A DNA stretch of 64,000 nt from Streptomyces sp. TRM68416 (GTDB lineage: Bacteria; Actinomycetota; Actinomycetes; Streptomycetales; Streptomycetaceae): the NCBI RefSeq assembly GCF_014596915.1, contig NZ_JACVWU010000006.1, positions 62,001-126,000 on the forward strand, in the 5' to 3' direction. The notes under the pieces were generated by a model. That model did no database searches and was not told the DNA's origin. It saw only the letters and a list, made by a program, of their open reading frames with translations. Numbering within the stretch: the stretch's first letter is position 1; every line of letters begins with the position of its first letter. This document shows, in pieces, positions 1 to 8,660 of the stretch. Made by a program: the position numbers and the translations under genes.

Positions 1-771
1 CGACTCCCCGCGCTGCGCGGCACCTGGGCTCTCGGAGGATCCGGGCCGGTGCTGATGGCCGTCCTGCTCCGGCGCTTCCGGCTCGACCTCACCGGACGGC
101 TGTTCGCCGTGGCTGTGGCCGTGGCCGTCGCCGCCCGGCTGTGCGGCCATGTCCTCGGCGATGCCTTTCAGACCGAGGAAGGCGACGGCCGCCGTCGCCG
201 CCACGAGGATGCCGGCCGGGCCGACGATGGCGCGCCAGCGGGCGGGCTGGTGGCGCAGCACGTACGAGACGAATGACAGTGCGAGGCCGAAGGGGATGAG
301 CATCGCCGCGCGGTCGGGGAAGTCCTCGAAGTGCTGAAGTCCGCCGCTGAGCATGCCGATGCCGAACGACAGCGCGAGGGAGGCCGCCACCACCCCGCAG
401 ACCTTCGCGGCGCTGGGGCGGCTGCGGGTGAGGACGAACTCGTTGAGCAGCGTGGCGCACAGGAAGACGACGGCGCCGATGACGGCGATGAGGGTGTAGC
501 GGGTGGGGTCGAGCGGGTGGTGCACGATAGCGCCGCTGATCAGGCCCGCTCCGACGAAGGTAGCCGCATAGCCCAGGTAGTCGCCGAGCAGCGGGGGCCG
601 TTTGGGCGCCCGGCGCCTACCGCGGCGGCCGGCGCTCCTGGTGGCGGGTTCCGGCACCGCGCGGCGCGGTGTGGGCACGGCGGCTCGGTGGACCTCCGGC
701 GCTGCCTGGCGGTAGGGGCGGGGCGGCACCGGCGCGGGGCGGCGGGCTTCGGCTACGGGGTACTCGGACAC
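1..771 (-). CDS. Membrane protein with His-rich tail, truncated at the window edge
   Basis: An open frame of 257 codons runs off the left edge without a stop. The chosen start is GTG at 771 (MSEYPVAEARRP), with AAAGGTG about 11 nt upstream. The first ~60 residues are Pro/Arg-rich and probably cytoplasmic. Five hydrophobic segments follow (around LGYAATFVGAGLISGAIV, LIAVIGAVVFLCATLL, VCGVVAASLALSFGIGML, AAMLIPFGLALSFVSYVL and IVGPAGILVAATAAVAFLGL). The visible C-terminal part is rich in His, Asp and Glu (GDGHGHSHGEQ, then DGHQHRPG), a typical metal-binding composition. I do not recognise the family. Its position beside copper genes and its His-rich tail suggest a metal-related membrane role, which is inference only. 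Confidence 0.6.
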   Translation of the reverse strand, partial: MSEYPVAEARRPAPVPPRPYRQAAPEVHRAAVPTPRRAVPEPATRSAGRRGRRRAPKRPPLLGDYLGYAATFVGAGLISGAIVHHPLDPTRYTLIAVIGAVVFLCATLLNEFVLTRSRPSAAKVCGVVAASLALSFGIGMLSGGLQHFEDFPDRAAMLIPFGLALSFVSYVLRHQPARWRAIVGPAGILVAATAAVAFLGLKGIAEDMAAQPGGDGHGHSHGEQPSGEVEPEAPEQDGHQHRPGSSESPGAAQRGES

Positions 772-962
772 GGGAACAGTGACACCTTTCGGCACGGGCC
801 GGCCGTAGGGGGATGCGCCGGTGGACGTGCGGGGCACGGGGACGGCGGCCCGGAGGAACACGGACAGGGAGAGCAGCGGGGCGGGCGTTCCCTCATCGGG
901 GCCGCGGACCGCGGTGGCGGGCCGCGCCGGGGCATGGCAGTGCCGTCGGCGCGGGTGCCTCT

Positions 963-1388
963 CTAGATCCGCAGGACTCCCCGTGCGTGGGGTGGGGTGT
1001 GTGCGCGGCAGTGGAGCAGCGTATGGGCGGGTGGCGCGGCGGCGGCCGTCGTGATTCCCGCCGCGAGCTGGGCCGGGGGTGCCGGCCACGGTCCCGCGGG
1101 CACGGAGGCCCAGCAGTCGGCCTCGGGCAGCGAGTCCGAGCCCGCGGCGGCGAGTCCGGTGTGGTGGGAGCTCCCGCCGGACCGGTCCGTGTCGTGTCCC
1201 TCGCTCACGGCCGCGGACGCCGGTTGCGCCGGGCCGGGGTCGAGGTGGTGGGCGGTCGTGCGGCCGGTGACGCCGTCATGGGCGTCGGCGTGCGCGAGCG
1301 TGTGGACGACGCCGAGGCCGATGAGGAGCACGCCGAGCAGCAGCAGGCGCGCCAGGAGATTCCCGGCCGTCCTCGATCTGCTCGTCAC
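963..1388 (-). CDS. His-rich secreted/anchored small protein, DUF6153-like
   Basis: 141 residues. A single N-terminal hydrophobic segment (LLARLLLLGVLLIGLGVVHTL) is followed by a low-complexity, His- and Ala-rich region with a HTLAHADAHDGV stretch and several scattered His pairs (AHH, SHH). This layout, signal anchor plus short His-rich exported part, matches the small actinobacterial proteins grouped as DUF6153, whose function is not established. It lies in the same orientation as the other small copper-region proteins. Periplasm-side metal buffering is a reasonable guess but nothing in the sequence proves it. Confidence 0.6.
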   Translation of the reverse strand: MTSRSRTAGNLLARLLLLGVLLIGLGVVHTLAHADAHDGVTGRTTAHHLDPGPAQPASAAVSEGHDTDRSGGSSHHTGLAAAGSDSLPEADCWASVPAGPWPAPPAQLAAGITTAAAAPPAHTLLHCRAHTPPHARGVLRI

Positions 1389-1600
1389 GTCGTCGTCCCT
1401 CGTGCAGGCGGTTGTGCGCGGTGCTCGTCCTCGTGCCGGCTCGTGCTGGAGGCATCAGCGTACTCATGGTCCGTCGGGCTCGGTCCCCCGGATCCCGGTG
1501 AGGGGCCCGCGGGGTTCGGGGAGGCGCGCAGGCGATCTGGACGCCGCCGAGCCTGCCGAAGAAGGGCCCGAGAGGGCCCGAGAACGGCTCCGATCAGAGC

Positions 1601-1853
1601 CTAGGTGAGGGCGACCAGGGTGTTCGCCGCGATGTACCAGCCCCGCCGGAGGGCGTCGAACACGGTTGCCGTCATGCTGTCATCAGGGTGCTCTTGCCGG
1701 CGCCGTTCTCCCCGACCAGGCCGACCACCTCGCCCTGCGTGAGCGTCAGGTCGACGCCGCGCAGAACGGGGGTGCGGCGCCGGGAGGCGAGGCGCCGCGC
1801 CGGTAGCCCTTCTCGATGCCGTCGGCCTGCGGCAGCGCGTCCTGGCCGGTCAT
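1601..1853 (-). pseudogene. Remnant of an ABC transporter ATP-binding gene (and possible permease start)
   Basis: From ATG 1853 the frame reads [17 protein letters not shown], a typical start of an ABC ATPase. The family pattern then continues in another frame (VLRGVDLTL...[18 protein letters not shown]) containing an intact Walker A motif, and it ends at TGA 1672-1674. A frameshift is therefore needed between about 1770 and 1800. Everything after Walker A (Q-loop, signature, Walker B, H-loop) is missing. Overlapping that TGA is a 24-codon frame (1675 to 1601, [20 protein letters not shown]...) that could be the stub of the next gene. It is a decayed transporter sitting between copper-related genes. 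Confidence 0.6.
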
Positions 1854-1908
1854 GACCGGTCGCCTCTTCGCCCGGCGGCGGGAAGTCCGGGTCCGAAGCG
1901 TCCTTGGG

Positions 1909-2163
1909 TCACGGCCTCCGGTGCGGCTCGTCGTGCCGGGACAGTGGGTCGTTCCCCGGCCGGTACTCGTGTCCGGTGTCGTGGCCGCCGTGCATGCCGC
2001 CGCCGTGCATGCCACGCATCATGAAGATCATCATCAGCGGGCAGGCCAGGACGATCGCGCCGAGGAAGAGCGTGGCCACCGGCACGCCGAGGGCCAGGGC
2101 ACCGACCGTGGCGATCGCCACCGCGATCGCGTACAGGCCGTAGGCGTGTGGGTTGGTGTTCAT
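1909..2163 (-). CDS. Small DUF2933-like membrane protein
   Basis: 84 residues starting [12 protein letters not shown] at 2163. Two hydrophobic segments ([19 protein letters not shown] and [19 protein letters not shown]) are followed by [18 protein letters not shown], a Met/His/Gly-rich tail. The ACPLMM-F-M-MHGG pattern is characteristic of the DUF2933 family, short membrane proteins usually found next to copper or heavy-metal ATPases. Met and His side chains in the tail could bind Cu(I). It lies just downstream of the SHOCT gene on the same strand (37 bp gap), so the two are probably co-transcribed, divergently from the copper ATPase. Confidence 0.75.
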   Translation of the reverse strand: MNTNPHAYGLYAIAVAIATVGALALGVPVATLFLGAIVLACPLMMIFMMRGMHGGGMHGGHDTGHEYRPGNDPLSRHDEPHRRP

Positions 2164-2200
2164 CACGGGCCTCCTCGGGACGTACCTGGCGGGTGCCGGG

Positions 2201-2464
2201 TCAGCTCTTGCCCGGGCGGGGGCCGCCGTCGGCATGGAGCACCGCCAGACGGCGGTGGTACTCGTCCTCGTCGATCTCTCCGCGCGCGAAGCGTTCGGCG
2301 AGCAGTTCCTCTGGCGTGGGCCTGGGCCTCGCCGTCGTGCCGTTGCCGGTCAGCGCCCTGAAGAGCAGGACGCCGAGGGCCACGAAGAGCGCCCAGAAGA
2401 CGATCATGCTCGCGGACATGGCGAACCATCCCCATCCGCTGACATCGTGGTCGTACCAGAGCAT
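2201..2464 (-). CDS. SHOCT-domain small membrane protein
   Basis: 87 residues. I chose ATG 2464 ([12 protein letters not shown]) because AGGGG lies 8 nt upstream; GTG 2473 and ATG 2470 are in-frame alternatives. One membrane segment ([19 protein letters not shown]) is followed by a linker and a classical SHOCT motif ([26 protein letters not shown]) at the C-terminus. SHOCT proteins are short helical proteins often located beside transporters or metal ATPases and of unclear biochemical role. The gene is divergent from the copper ATPase and shares its 200-bp upstream region, including the CsoR-type site. Confidence 0.85.
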   Translation of the reverse strand: MLWYDHDVSGWGWFAMSASMIVFWALFVALGVLLFRALTGNGTTARPRPTPEELLAERFARGEIDEDEYHRRLAVLHADGGPRPGKS

Positions 2465-2602
2465 CGCCATCACCCCTGCCTCGCAGGCTGCGGTCCCGGA
2501 ACCCGGCGGCCTCGGTTTCCCGTCGCCTCGCCTCCACCGTCGTGCCGGCTCCGAAGTCCGTCATGGGCCGATGGGGCCAACGCGGGCAGGCCGTTAGGCC
2601 CT

Positions 2603-2617
2603 TACCCCTCGGGGGTA
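2603..2617. promoter_or_regulatory. CsoR-type copper operator
   Basis: TACCCCTCGGGGGTA is an inverted repeat, TACCCC/GGGGTA around a 3-nt centre. It has the form known for CsoR operators of actinobacteria (TACCC...GGGTA). It lies 52 nt upstream of the copper ATPase start and between the divergent small-protein genes and the ATPase, so it could control both directions. Binding is inferred; no csoR gene is present in the window. Confidence 0.7.
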
Positions 2618-2668
2618 TTCGGAGGAGCGTGGGAAACAGCCGACCGAAGCACAGGGAGAAGGTCCGCC

Positions 2669-5365
2669 ATGGATACCGTCGACATCGTCGTGGTGACCCT
2701 GGCCGTCGTGCTCGTCGCCGCGCTGGGCTGGTACTTCTTCGGTCCGCGCCGCGCCCGCACCGCCCGGATCGAGGGCGGGGTGCAACGGGTGGACGTGACC
2801 GTGCGCGGCGGGTACAGCCCGGATGTGATCCGGGTGCAGCAGGGCATGCCGGTGGAGCTGGTCTTCGACCGGCAGGAGGCCGGGGAGTGCACCAACCGGG
2901 TCGTCTTCCCCGATCTGCAGGTCAGCGCGGGACTGCCCGCGCACCAGCGCACCACCGTGCGGCTGCGGCCGGAGCGGGCGGGGTCGTACGGGTTCGCCTG
3001 CGGGATGAACATGATCCACGGAACGCTCGTCGTGGATCCGGCCGAGGGTCCCGAAGTCGGTGCGTCCGACGAGCCGTACGACACGGCCGGCGTCACCGAG
3101 GAGCGCGCGTCGGCCGCCGATGCCGATGCCGCGGAGGCCGCCGAGCGGCAGTCGGAGATCGCTGACCTGACGCGGCGGGTCGGGGTGGGTGCGCTGCTGA
3201 CGCTGCCCGTGCTGTTCGCGGTGATGGCGCACGAGGTATTCGGCGCCGACTGGGTGCCCGGCTGGATGCTGGACCACTGGCTGCAACTGGCCCTGATCAC
3301 GCCCGTGATGCTCTACACCGGGTGGCCGATCCACCGGATCGGCTGGCTCACCCTGCTCCACCGCGGCGCCGACATGAACTCCCTGATCACGCTCGGCACG
3401 TCGGCCGCCTACGGCTACAGCCTGCTGGTCACGCTGGCCCCCTCGCTGCTGCCGGAGGACGTCCGCGAGGTCTACTTCGAGGCCGTCGGCGTGATCCTCA
3501 CCCTGATCCTGCTCGGCCGTCTGCTGGAGGCCCGGGCCAAGGCCGGCACCGGTGAGGCGATCCGCGCCCTGCTGGGGCTCCGGGCGCGCACCGCCCGCGT
3601 GATCCGCGACGGCACGGAGACCGAACTGCCCGTGGACGAGGTCGTCGTCGGCGACGAGATGCTCATCCGCCCCGGCGAGAAGATCCCGGTCGACGCCGAG
3701 GTGCTCTCCGGTACGTCGGCGGTGGACGAGTCCATGGTCACCGGCGAGCCGATGCCCGTGACCAAGCGCGCCGGGGACACCGTCATCGGCGCCACCGTCA
3801 ACACCACCGGCAGCCTGCGGGTGCGGGCGGCCAGGATCGGCGCCGACACGATGCTCGCGCAGATCATCAGGCTGGTGCAGCAGGCCCAGGTGTCCAAGGC
3901 GCCCATCCAGCGGCTCGCCGACGCGATCTCCGCCTACTTCGTGCCCGCCGTCATCGCCGTGGCGATCGCCGCCTTCGCCCTCTGGTACACCGTCGGCCCC
4001 TCCCCCGCGCTCACCCTGGCGCTGGTCTCCGCCGTGGCCGTGCTGATCATCGCCTGCCCGTGCGCGCTCGGACTCGCCACGCCGCTGTCCGTGATGGTCG
4101 GCACCGGCAAGGGCGCGCAGGCCGGCATCCTCATCCGTTCCGCCGAGGCGCTGGAAACCGCGCACAAGCTCGACACCGTCGTCCTCGACAAGACCGGCAC
4201 CGTGACCGCGGGCAAGCCGGTCCTCACCGACGTCCGGCCGGCCGACGGGTTCGGCGAGGAGGATCTGCTGAGGCTCGTGGCCGCCGCGGAGAGCGACAGC
4301 GAGCACCCGCTGGCCACCGCGGTCGTCGAGGGCGCCCGCGAGCGCCGGCTGGCCGTGCCCGCCGCCTCCGGCTTCGACTCCGTCACCGGCAAGGGCGTCC
4401 GGGCCACCGTCGAGGGCCGGGCCGTGCTCGTCGGCACGGCCCGGCTGCTCTCCGACGCCGGCATCGACCCCGCGGACCTCACCGGCGCCGCCGACGGCCT
4501 CTCGGCGCGGGGCAGGACGCCGATCCTGGCCGCCGTGGACGGGCGTCCGGCCGGTGTGCTGGCCGTCGCCGACACCGTCAAGGAGGACTCCGCCCGGGCC
4601 GTCACGGCCCTGCACGGCCTCGGCATCGAGACCGTGATCCTCACCGGCGACAGCGCCCGCACGGCCGCCGCGATCGCCGAGCAGGTCGGCGTGCGGCGGG
4701 TGCTGGCCGAGGTGCTGCCCGAGCACAAGGCCGACGAGATCCGGCGGCTGCAGGGCGAGGGCCGCACCGTCGGCATGGTCGGCGACGGCATCAACGACGC
4801 CCCCGCGCTCGCCCGGGCCGATGTCGGGCTGGCCATCGGCACCGGCACGGACGTGGCGATCGAGGCCGCCGACGTCACCCTCATATCCGGCTCGCTGTCC
4901 GGTGTCGTCACCGCCGTACGCCTGTCGCGCGCGACGATGCGCAACATCAAGCAGAACCTGTTCTTCGCACTGGTCTACAACGCCGTCGGGATACCCGTCG
5001 CGGCCGGCGCCCTCTATCCGCTGTGGGGTCTCAGGCTCAGCCCGATCATCGCCGCCGCGGCCATGGCCCTGTCCTCCCTGTCCGTGGTCACCAACGCCTC
5101 CCGGCTGCGCGGCTGGCGTCCGGCGCCCCTGCCCGAGGCAGAGGTGTCGGGTGTACGCCCGACGGTCGAATCCGGCACGGACGCACCCCCGTCCGAGGTG
5201 ACCGACCCCGTGTGCGGCATGCGGGTCGATCCCGCCACGGCACCGGAGCACCGGGACACCCCGCAGGGCACCGTGCACTTCTGCTCCGCCCATTGCGCGA
5301 GCGCCTACGACGCCGACCCCACCGGCCGTGGTCAGGCCCTCGGGCCCACGCCTCGTGAGCGCTGA
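2669..5365 (+). CDS. copA: Copper-exporting P1B-type ATPase with cupredoxin and YHS domains
   Basis: 898 residues from ATG 2669, with GGGAGAAGG as ribosome site; the open frame extends further upstream but lacks such a site. An N-terminal membrane anchor (residues 3-24) is followed by a cupredoxin-like domain (about 36-124, [15 protein letters not shown]...CTNRVVF...[14 protein letters not shown]) in place of the usual CxxC heavy-metal domain. Then come the ATPase core segments: TGE loop near 355, CPC 463-465, phosphorylation motif DKTGT at 507, SEHP near 546, GDGINDAP at 705. A C-terminal YHS-type metal domain begins around 845 (DPVCGM, C849, then HFCSAHC). Expected role is ATP-driven Cu(I) export. 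Regulation is probably by the CsoR-type site upstream. Confidence 0.93.
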   Translation: MDTVDIVVVTLAVVLVAALGWYFFGPRRARTARIEGGVQRVDVTVRGGYSPDVIRVQQGMPVELVFDRQEAGECTNRVVFPDLQVSAGLPAHQRTTVRLRPERAGSYGFACGMNMIHGTLVVDPAEGPEVGASDEPYDTAGVTEERASAADADAAEAAERQSEIADLTRRVGVGALLTLPVLFAVMAHEVFGADWVPGWMLDHWLQLALITPVMLYTGWPIHRIGWLTLLHRGADMNSLITLGTSAAYGYSLLVTLAPSLLPEDVREVYFEAVGVILTLILLGRLLEARAKAGTGEAIRALLGLRARTARVIRDGTETELPVDEVVVGDEMLIRPGEKIPVDAEVLSGTSAVDESMVTGEPMPVTKRAGDTVIGATVNTTGSLRVRAARIGADTMLAQIIRLVQQAQVSKAPIQRLADAISAYFVPAVIAVAIAAFALWYTVGPSPALTLALVSAVAVLIIACPCALGLATPLSVMVGTGKGAQAGILIRSAEALETAHKLDTVVLDKTGTVTAGKPVLTDVRPADGFGEEDLLRLVAAAESDSEHPLATAVVEGARERRLAVPAASGFDSVTGKGVRATVEGRAVLVGTARLLSDAGIDPADLTGAADGLSARGRTPILAAVDGRPAGVLAVADTVKEDSARAVTALHGLGIETVILTGDSARTAAAIAEQVGVRRVLAEVLPEHKADEIRRLQGEGRTVGMVGDGINDAPALARADVGLAIGTGTDVAIEAADVTLISGSLSGVVTAVRLSRATMRNIKQNLFFALVYNAVGIPVAAGALYPLWGLRLSPIIAAAAMALSSLSVVTNASRLRGWRPAPLPEAEVSGVRPTVESGTDAPPSEVTDPVCGMRVDPATAPEHRDTPQGTVHFCSAHCASAYDADPTGRGQALGPTPRER

Positions 5366-5484
5366 GAGCGCAGTGCTTGCGTCACCCGTGCGCGGGTACG
5401 ACCCGGTGTCGCACCGCCGGTGACCACGTGGACGGGCGACGATGTCCGGGCCCGATGCCGCTTGTCGCGGAAGGTCCGTGCCCC

Positions 5485-5979
5485 ATGCCCTCGATGAGCC
5501 CCTGGCAGACCCGGCTGATCCGGACCCGCGCGCCGGGATCGGTCGTGCTGATCCGCTTCTACGTCGGGGCGGTCTTCGTCTCCGAGGGCGTGCAGAAGTT
5601 CCGCTACCCGGATGCCCTCGGCTCGGGCCGCTTCGACAGGGCCGGTATTCCGGCGCCCGGCTTCTTCGCCCCGCTGGACGGCGTCCTGGAGATCGTCTGC
5701 GGTGCGCTGCTGCTCGCCGGGCTGCTCACCCGCCTCGCCACCCTCCCCATGGTCGTCAACATGGTGGGCGCCCTGCTCATCACCAAGCTGCCGATCCTGT
5801 GGGGCGGCGCCCCGCTGTTCGACGGCGAGAGCGGCTGGTGGGACTTCGCGCACGAGTCCCGCACCGACCTCGCCCAGTTGTGCGGCAGCCTCTTCCTGCT
5901 GATCGTCGGCGCGGGCGCCCACTCCCTGGACGCCCGCCTCGGCCGTACCGCCACTGCGCACGTCCCGGCACGCCACTGA
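5485..5979 (+). CDS. DoxX family membrane protein
   Basis: 164 residues. Start ATG 5485 is preferred because GGAAGG lies about 10 nt upstream and the segment before it looks non-coding. The sequence has four membrane segments (SVVLIRFYVGAVFVSEGVQKF, LEIVCGALLLAGLLTRLATL, VVNMVGALLITKLPIL, QLCGSLFLLIVGAGAH) and the family signature RFYVGAVFVSEGVQKF, so it is a DoxX/SURF4-like protein. Members are linked to redox balance and respiratory or thiol stress, often without a defined reaction. It follows the copper ATPase by about 120 bp on the same strand and may be transcribed with it. Confidence 0.85.
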   Translation: MPSMSPWQTRLIRTRAPGSVVLIRFYVGAVFVSEGVQKFRYPDALGSGRFDRAGIPAPGFFAPLDGVLEIVCGALLLAGLLTRLATLPMVVNMVGALLITKLPILWGGAPLFDGESGWWDFAHESRTDLAQLCGSLFLLIVGAGAHSLDARLGRTATAHVPARH

Positions 5980-6064
5980 CCGACGCCGGCGTCCACGGCT
6001 CCTGCCTCGACCTGCGCGATCAAATGCGAGGCGGTGTGCGGCGGCGGTAGTGGAGAGTGTCGGC

Positions 6065-6613
6065 ATGGAATTCTTCTGCTATCACCGTGACCGGACCGGA
6101 TCGCTGCCCCTGCGCGACGCGTTGCTGGAGGAGCACTGGTCCTACATGGACCGGTTCGACAAGGAGATGATCGCCCGCGGCCCGACCCTCACCGGTGACG
6201 GCGAACTGCCCACCGGCAGTGTGCACATCGTGGACCTGCCCGATGTCGCCACCGCCCGCGCGTTCGCCTTCGACGAGCCCGGCTACCAGGCCGGCGTGTA
6301 CCGGGACGTCCTGCTGCGGCGGTGGCGCAACCTGCTCGGGCGCACCATGTGGGAGTTCCCCGGCGGGCCGACGGAGGGCGACCGGTACCTGGTGCTCGGT
6401 CTCGGCGAGGGTCCGGGCGCCGACCTCGCCGTACCGCCCGGCCGTGACGGGCTGATCGCGTACGGGCCGCTGCTCTCCGACGACGGCGAGAGGTGGGTGG
6501 GCACGGCGGCGCTGGTCCGGGCGCCGGATCCGGAGGCGGCGCGGGCCGTACTGACGGCGGGGCGGTACGCGGACGTGGAGGTGCACCGGTGGCAGTTCGG
6601 GGGGCGGTCGTAG
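6065..6613 (+). CDS. YciI-like protein
   Basis: 182 residues from ATG 6065, with GGAGAG 7 nt upstream. The N-terminal half has the dimeric alpha/beta fold pattern of YCII-related proteins: MEFFCYHRDRTGSLPLRDALLEEHWSYMDRF, then GPTL(T)GDGELPTGSVHIVDLPDVATARAFAFDEPGYQAGVYRDV, which corresponds to the YciI 'GPLL-DGxxxGS' block. The C-terminal half repeats the theme (GLIAYGPLLSDDGERWVGTAALVRAPDPEAARAVL), suggesting a two-copy protein. No catalytic role is established for most of the family. Its position directly before another YciI/DGPF protein and an ECF42 sigma factor is noteworthy. Confidence 0.8.
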   Translation: MEFFCYHRDRTGSLPLRDALLEEHWSYMDRFDKEMIARGPTLTGDGELPTGSVHIVDLPDVATARAFAFDEPGYQAGVYRDVLLRRWRNLLGRTMWEFPGGPTEGDRYLVLGLGEGPGADLAVPPGRDGLIAYGPLLSDDGERWVGTAALVRAPDPEAARAVLTAGRYADVEVHRWQFGGRS

Positions 6614-6697
6614 CGACGAGCTGAGGGGGCCGTCCCTCTGGACGGCATCGAGGCGTCGGCGTGCGATGCGGCCGGGACAAAAAAACTTCCCCGCCGA

Positions 6698-6724
6698 TGT
6701 CGAGAACCCGCGACCGGCTCCGTC
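6698..6724 (+). promoter_or_regulatory. Candidate ECF42-dependent promoter
   Basis: TGTCGA at 6698-6703 and CGTC at 6721-6724 are separated by 17 nt, upstream of the DGPF protein start at 6777. They agree with the promoter reported for ECF42 sigma factors as I recall it (TGTCGA in the -35 region, CG[A/T]C in the -10 region). This would make the DGPF/sigma operon positively autoregulated. Confidence 0.6.
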
Positions 6725-6776
6725 CCCGGGGTGAACGCGACCACAATGGGTCGCACCGGTATCGAGGAGAACCATC

Positions 6777-7196
6777 ATGGCCAAGTACCTGCTGCTCAAG
6801 CACTACCGCGGCGCCCCGGCAGCGGTGAACGACGTGCCCATGGACCAGTGGACGCCGGAGGAGATCTCGGCGCACGTGCAGTACATGAACGACTTCGCGG
6901 CCCGGCTGGAGAAGACCGGCGAGTTCGTCGGCGGGCAGGCGCTGGCGCCCGAGGGGGCGTGGGTGCGCTACGACGGCGAAGGGCGCCCGCCGGTCACCGA
7001 CGGCCCGTTCGCCGAGACCAAGGATCTGATCGCCGGCTGGATGGTGATCGACGTAGACAGCTACGAGCGGGCCGTCGAACTGGCCGGGGAGTTGTCGGCG
7101 GCGCCCGGGGCGGGCGGGAAGCCGATCCACGAGTGGCTGGAGCTGCGCCCGTTCCTGACGGCGGAGCCCACCACCACGGAGTGCCCGCACCGGTGA
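6777..7196 (+). CDS. DGPF/YciI-family protein, ECF42 partner
   Basis: 139 residues from ATG 6777, with GAGGAG just upstream. It starts MAKYLLLKHYRG and contains the diagnostic DGPFAETKDLIAGWMVIDVDSYERAVELA block of the YCII-related DGPF family. These are small dimeric proteins that are the usual genomic partner and target of ECF42 sigma factors. The stop overlaps the GTG start of the sigma factor gene by 4 bp (GTGA), so the two are translationally coupled. The biochemical function of DGPF proteins is not settled. Confidence 0.9.
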   Translation: MAKYLLLKHYRGAPAAVNDVPMDQWTPEEISAHVQYMNDFAARLEKTGEFVGGQALAPEGAWVRYDGEGRPPVTDGPFAETKDLIAGWMVIDVDSYERAVELAGELSAAPGAGGKPIHEWLELRPFLTAEPTTTECPHR

Positions 7197-8338
7197 ACGA
7201 GGCGCTGCTCAGGAGCCTCACACCGAGCGTGCTGGCCGTCCTCGTCCGCCGCGGAGCCGACTTCGCGGCGGCCGAGGACGCCGTGCAGGAGGCGCTCATC
7301 GAGGCGGTCCGTGTCTGGCCGGACGATCCGCCGCGGGACGCGAAGGGGTGGCTGGTCGCCGTGGCCTGGCGCAAGTTCCTCGACCAGGCCCGCTCGGACG
7401 CCGCCCGCCGCCGGCGTGAGGACCTCCTCGGCGAGGAGCCGGCGCCCGGACCGGCGTCCTCGGTGGACGACACGCTCCGGCTGTACTTCCTGTGCGCCCA
7501 TCCTTCGCTGACGCCGTCGTCGGCGGTCGCGCTCACGCTGCGCGCCGTCGGCGGGCTCACCACCCGCCAGATCGCCGAGGCCTACCTGGTGCCCGAGGCG
7601 ACCATGGCGCAGCGGATCAGCCGGGCCAAGCGGACCGTCTCCGACGTGCGGTTCGACCGGCCGGGCGACGTCGCCACCGTGCTGCGCGTGCTCTACCTGG
7701 TCTTCAACGAGGGCTACTCCGGTGACGTCGACCTCGCCGCCGAGGCGATCCGGCTCACCCGGCAGCTCGCGACGGTGATCGACCATCCCGAGGTGGCGGG
7801 GCTGCTCGCGCTCATGCTGCTCCACCATGCGCGCCGCGACAGCCGGACCGCGCCCGACGGCAGCCTGGTGCCGCTCGCCGAGCAGGACCGCGGCCGGTGG
7901 GACACGCGGCTGATCGCCGAGGGAGTGGCGATCCTTCAGGCGGCCCTCGCCCGTGACCGGCTGGGCGAGTTCCAGGCGCAGGCCGCCGTCGCGGCGCTCC
8001 ACGCCGACGCGCGCACCGCCGAGGAGACCGACTGGGTGCAGATCGTCGAGTGGTACGACGAACTCGCGCTCCTCACGGACAATCCGGTCGTCCGGCTCAA
8101 CCGGGCCGTGGCCGTCGGCGAGGCCGACGGGCCGCGCGCCGGGCTGGCGGAGCTCGCGAAGCTGGACGCCTCGCTGCCCCGCCATGCCGCGGTGGCGGCC
8201 TACCTCCACGAGCTGGACGGCGACCTGTCGACGGCGGCCCGGCTGTACGCCGAGGCGGTCCGGAAGGCCTCCAACCTCGCCGAACGCGACCACCTGACCC
8301 GCCGTGCGGCCCGGCTGAATACCCGGGGCAGACGCTGA
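7193..8338 (+). CDS. ECF42-type RNA polymerase sigma factor
   Basis: 381 residues starting at GTG 7193 inside the stop of the preceding gene. Region 2 is seen in RRGADFAAAEDAVQEALIEAVRVWP, and region 4 in ALTLRAVGGLTTRQIAEAYLVPEATMAQRISRAKRTV. A long C-terminal extension of about 200 residues follows, with helix-turn-helix repeats of the TPR-like kind (VRLNRAVAVGEADGPRAGLAELAKLD...AVAAYLHELDGDLSTAARLYAEAVRKASN...HLTRRAARL). That extension and the absence of an anti-sigma gene are the hallmark of ECF42, where the extension is needed for activity. Its own operon carries a matching promoter at 6698. Confidence 0.93.
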   Translation: MNEALLRSLTPSVLAVLVRRGADFAAAEDAVQEALIEAVRVWPDDPPRDAKGWLVAVAWRKFLDQARSDAARRRREDLLGEEPAPGPASSVDDTLRLYFLCAHPSLTPSSAVALTLRAVGGLTTRQIAEAYLVPEATMAQRISRAKRTVSDVRFDRPGDVATVLRVLYLVFNEGYSGDVDLAAEAIRLTRQLATVIDHPEVAGLLALMLLHHARRDSRTAPDGSLVPLAEQDRGRWDTRLIAEGVAILQAALARDRLGEFQAQAAVAALHADARTAEETDWVQIVEWYDELALLTDNPVVRLNRAVAVGEADGPRAGLAELAKLDASLPRHAAVAAYLHELDGDLSTAARLYAEAVRKASNLAERDHLTRRAARLNTRGRR

Positions 8339-8590
8339 GGGCCGCTACGACACCGGGCGCGCGGTGATGGTGTACGTCCCCGATCCCAGCCCTCGTGGAG
8401 CGGACAGCCCACAGCCTGCGCCCTGCGCCCGCGCCCCCGCGGCCGGCGCAGTCGCCGCATCCCCACGGTGGTACGCCGCGGCGGTGGCCGGGCGCCCCGC
8501 GGTCCAGGCCTGTCGTGACGCCCTCCCTCACCCGCTCGGTCGCCCTCCGCCCCGGCCGGGCGTGAGGCCACTCCCGTCGCCGGCCGCGCC

Positions 8591-8638
8591 CGGTGGACGC
8601 CGTGCCCGGTGGACGCCGTGCCCGGTGGACGCCGTGCC
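8591..8638. repeat. Three perfect 16-bp tandem repeats
   Basis: The unit CGGTGGACGCCGTGCC occurs three times without a mismatch at 8591, 8607 and 8623. It lies in the 527-bp gap between the sigma factor gene and the ABC-F gene. 16 is not a multiple of three, so it is unlikely to be coding. Confidence 0.9.
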
Positions 8639-8660
8639 TTCCTGCCGCGCATGCACGGGG

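Noticed and set aside
2594..5293. Long open frame antisense to the copper ATPase (899 codons)
   Set aside because: It has no domain, no ribosome site and a low-complexity Gly/Arg/Asp composition; it is the usual antisense frame of a GC-rich gene.
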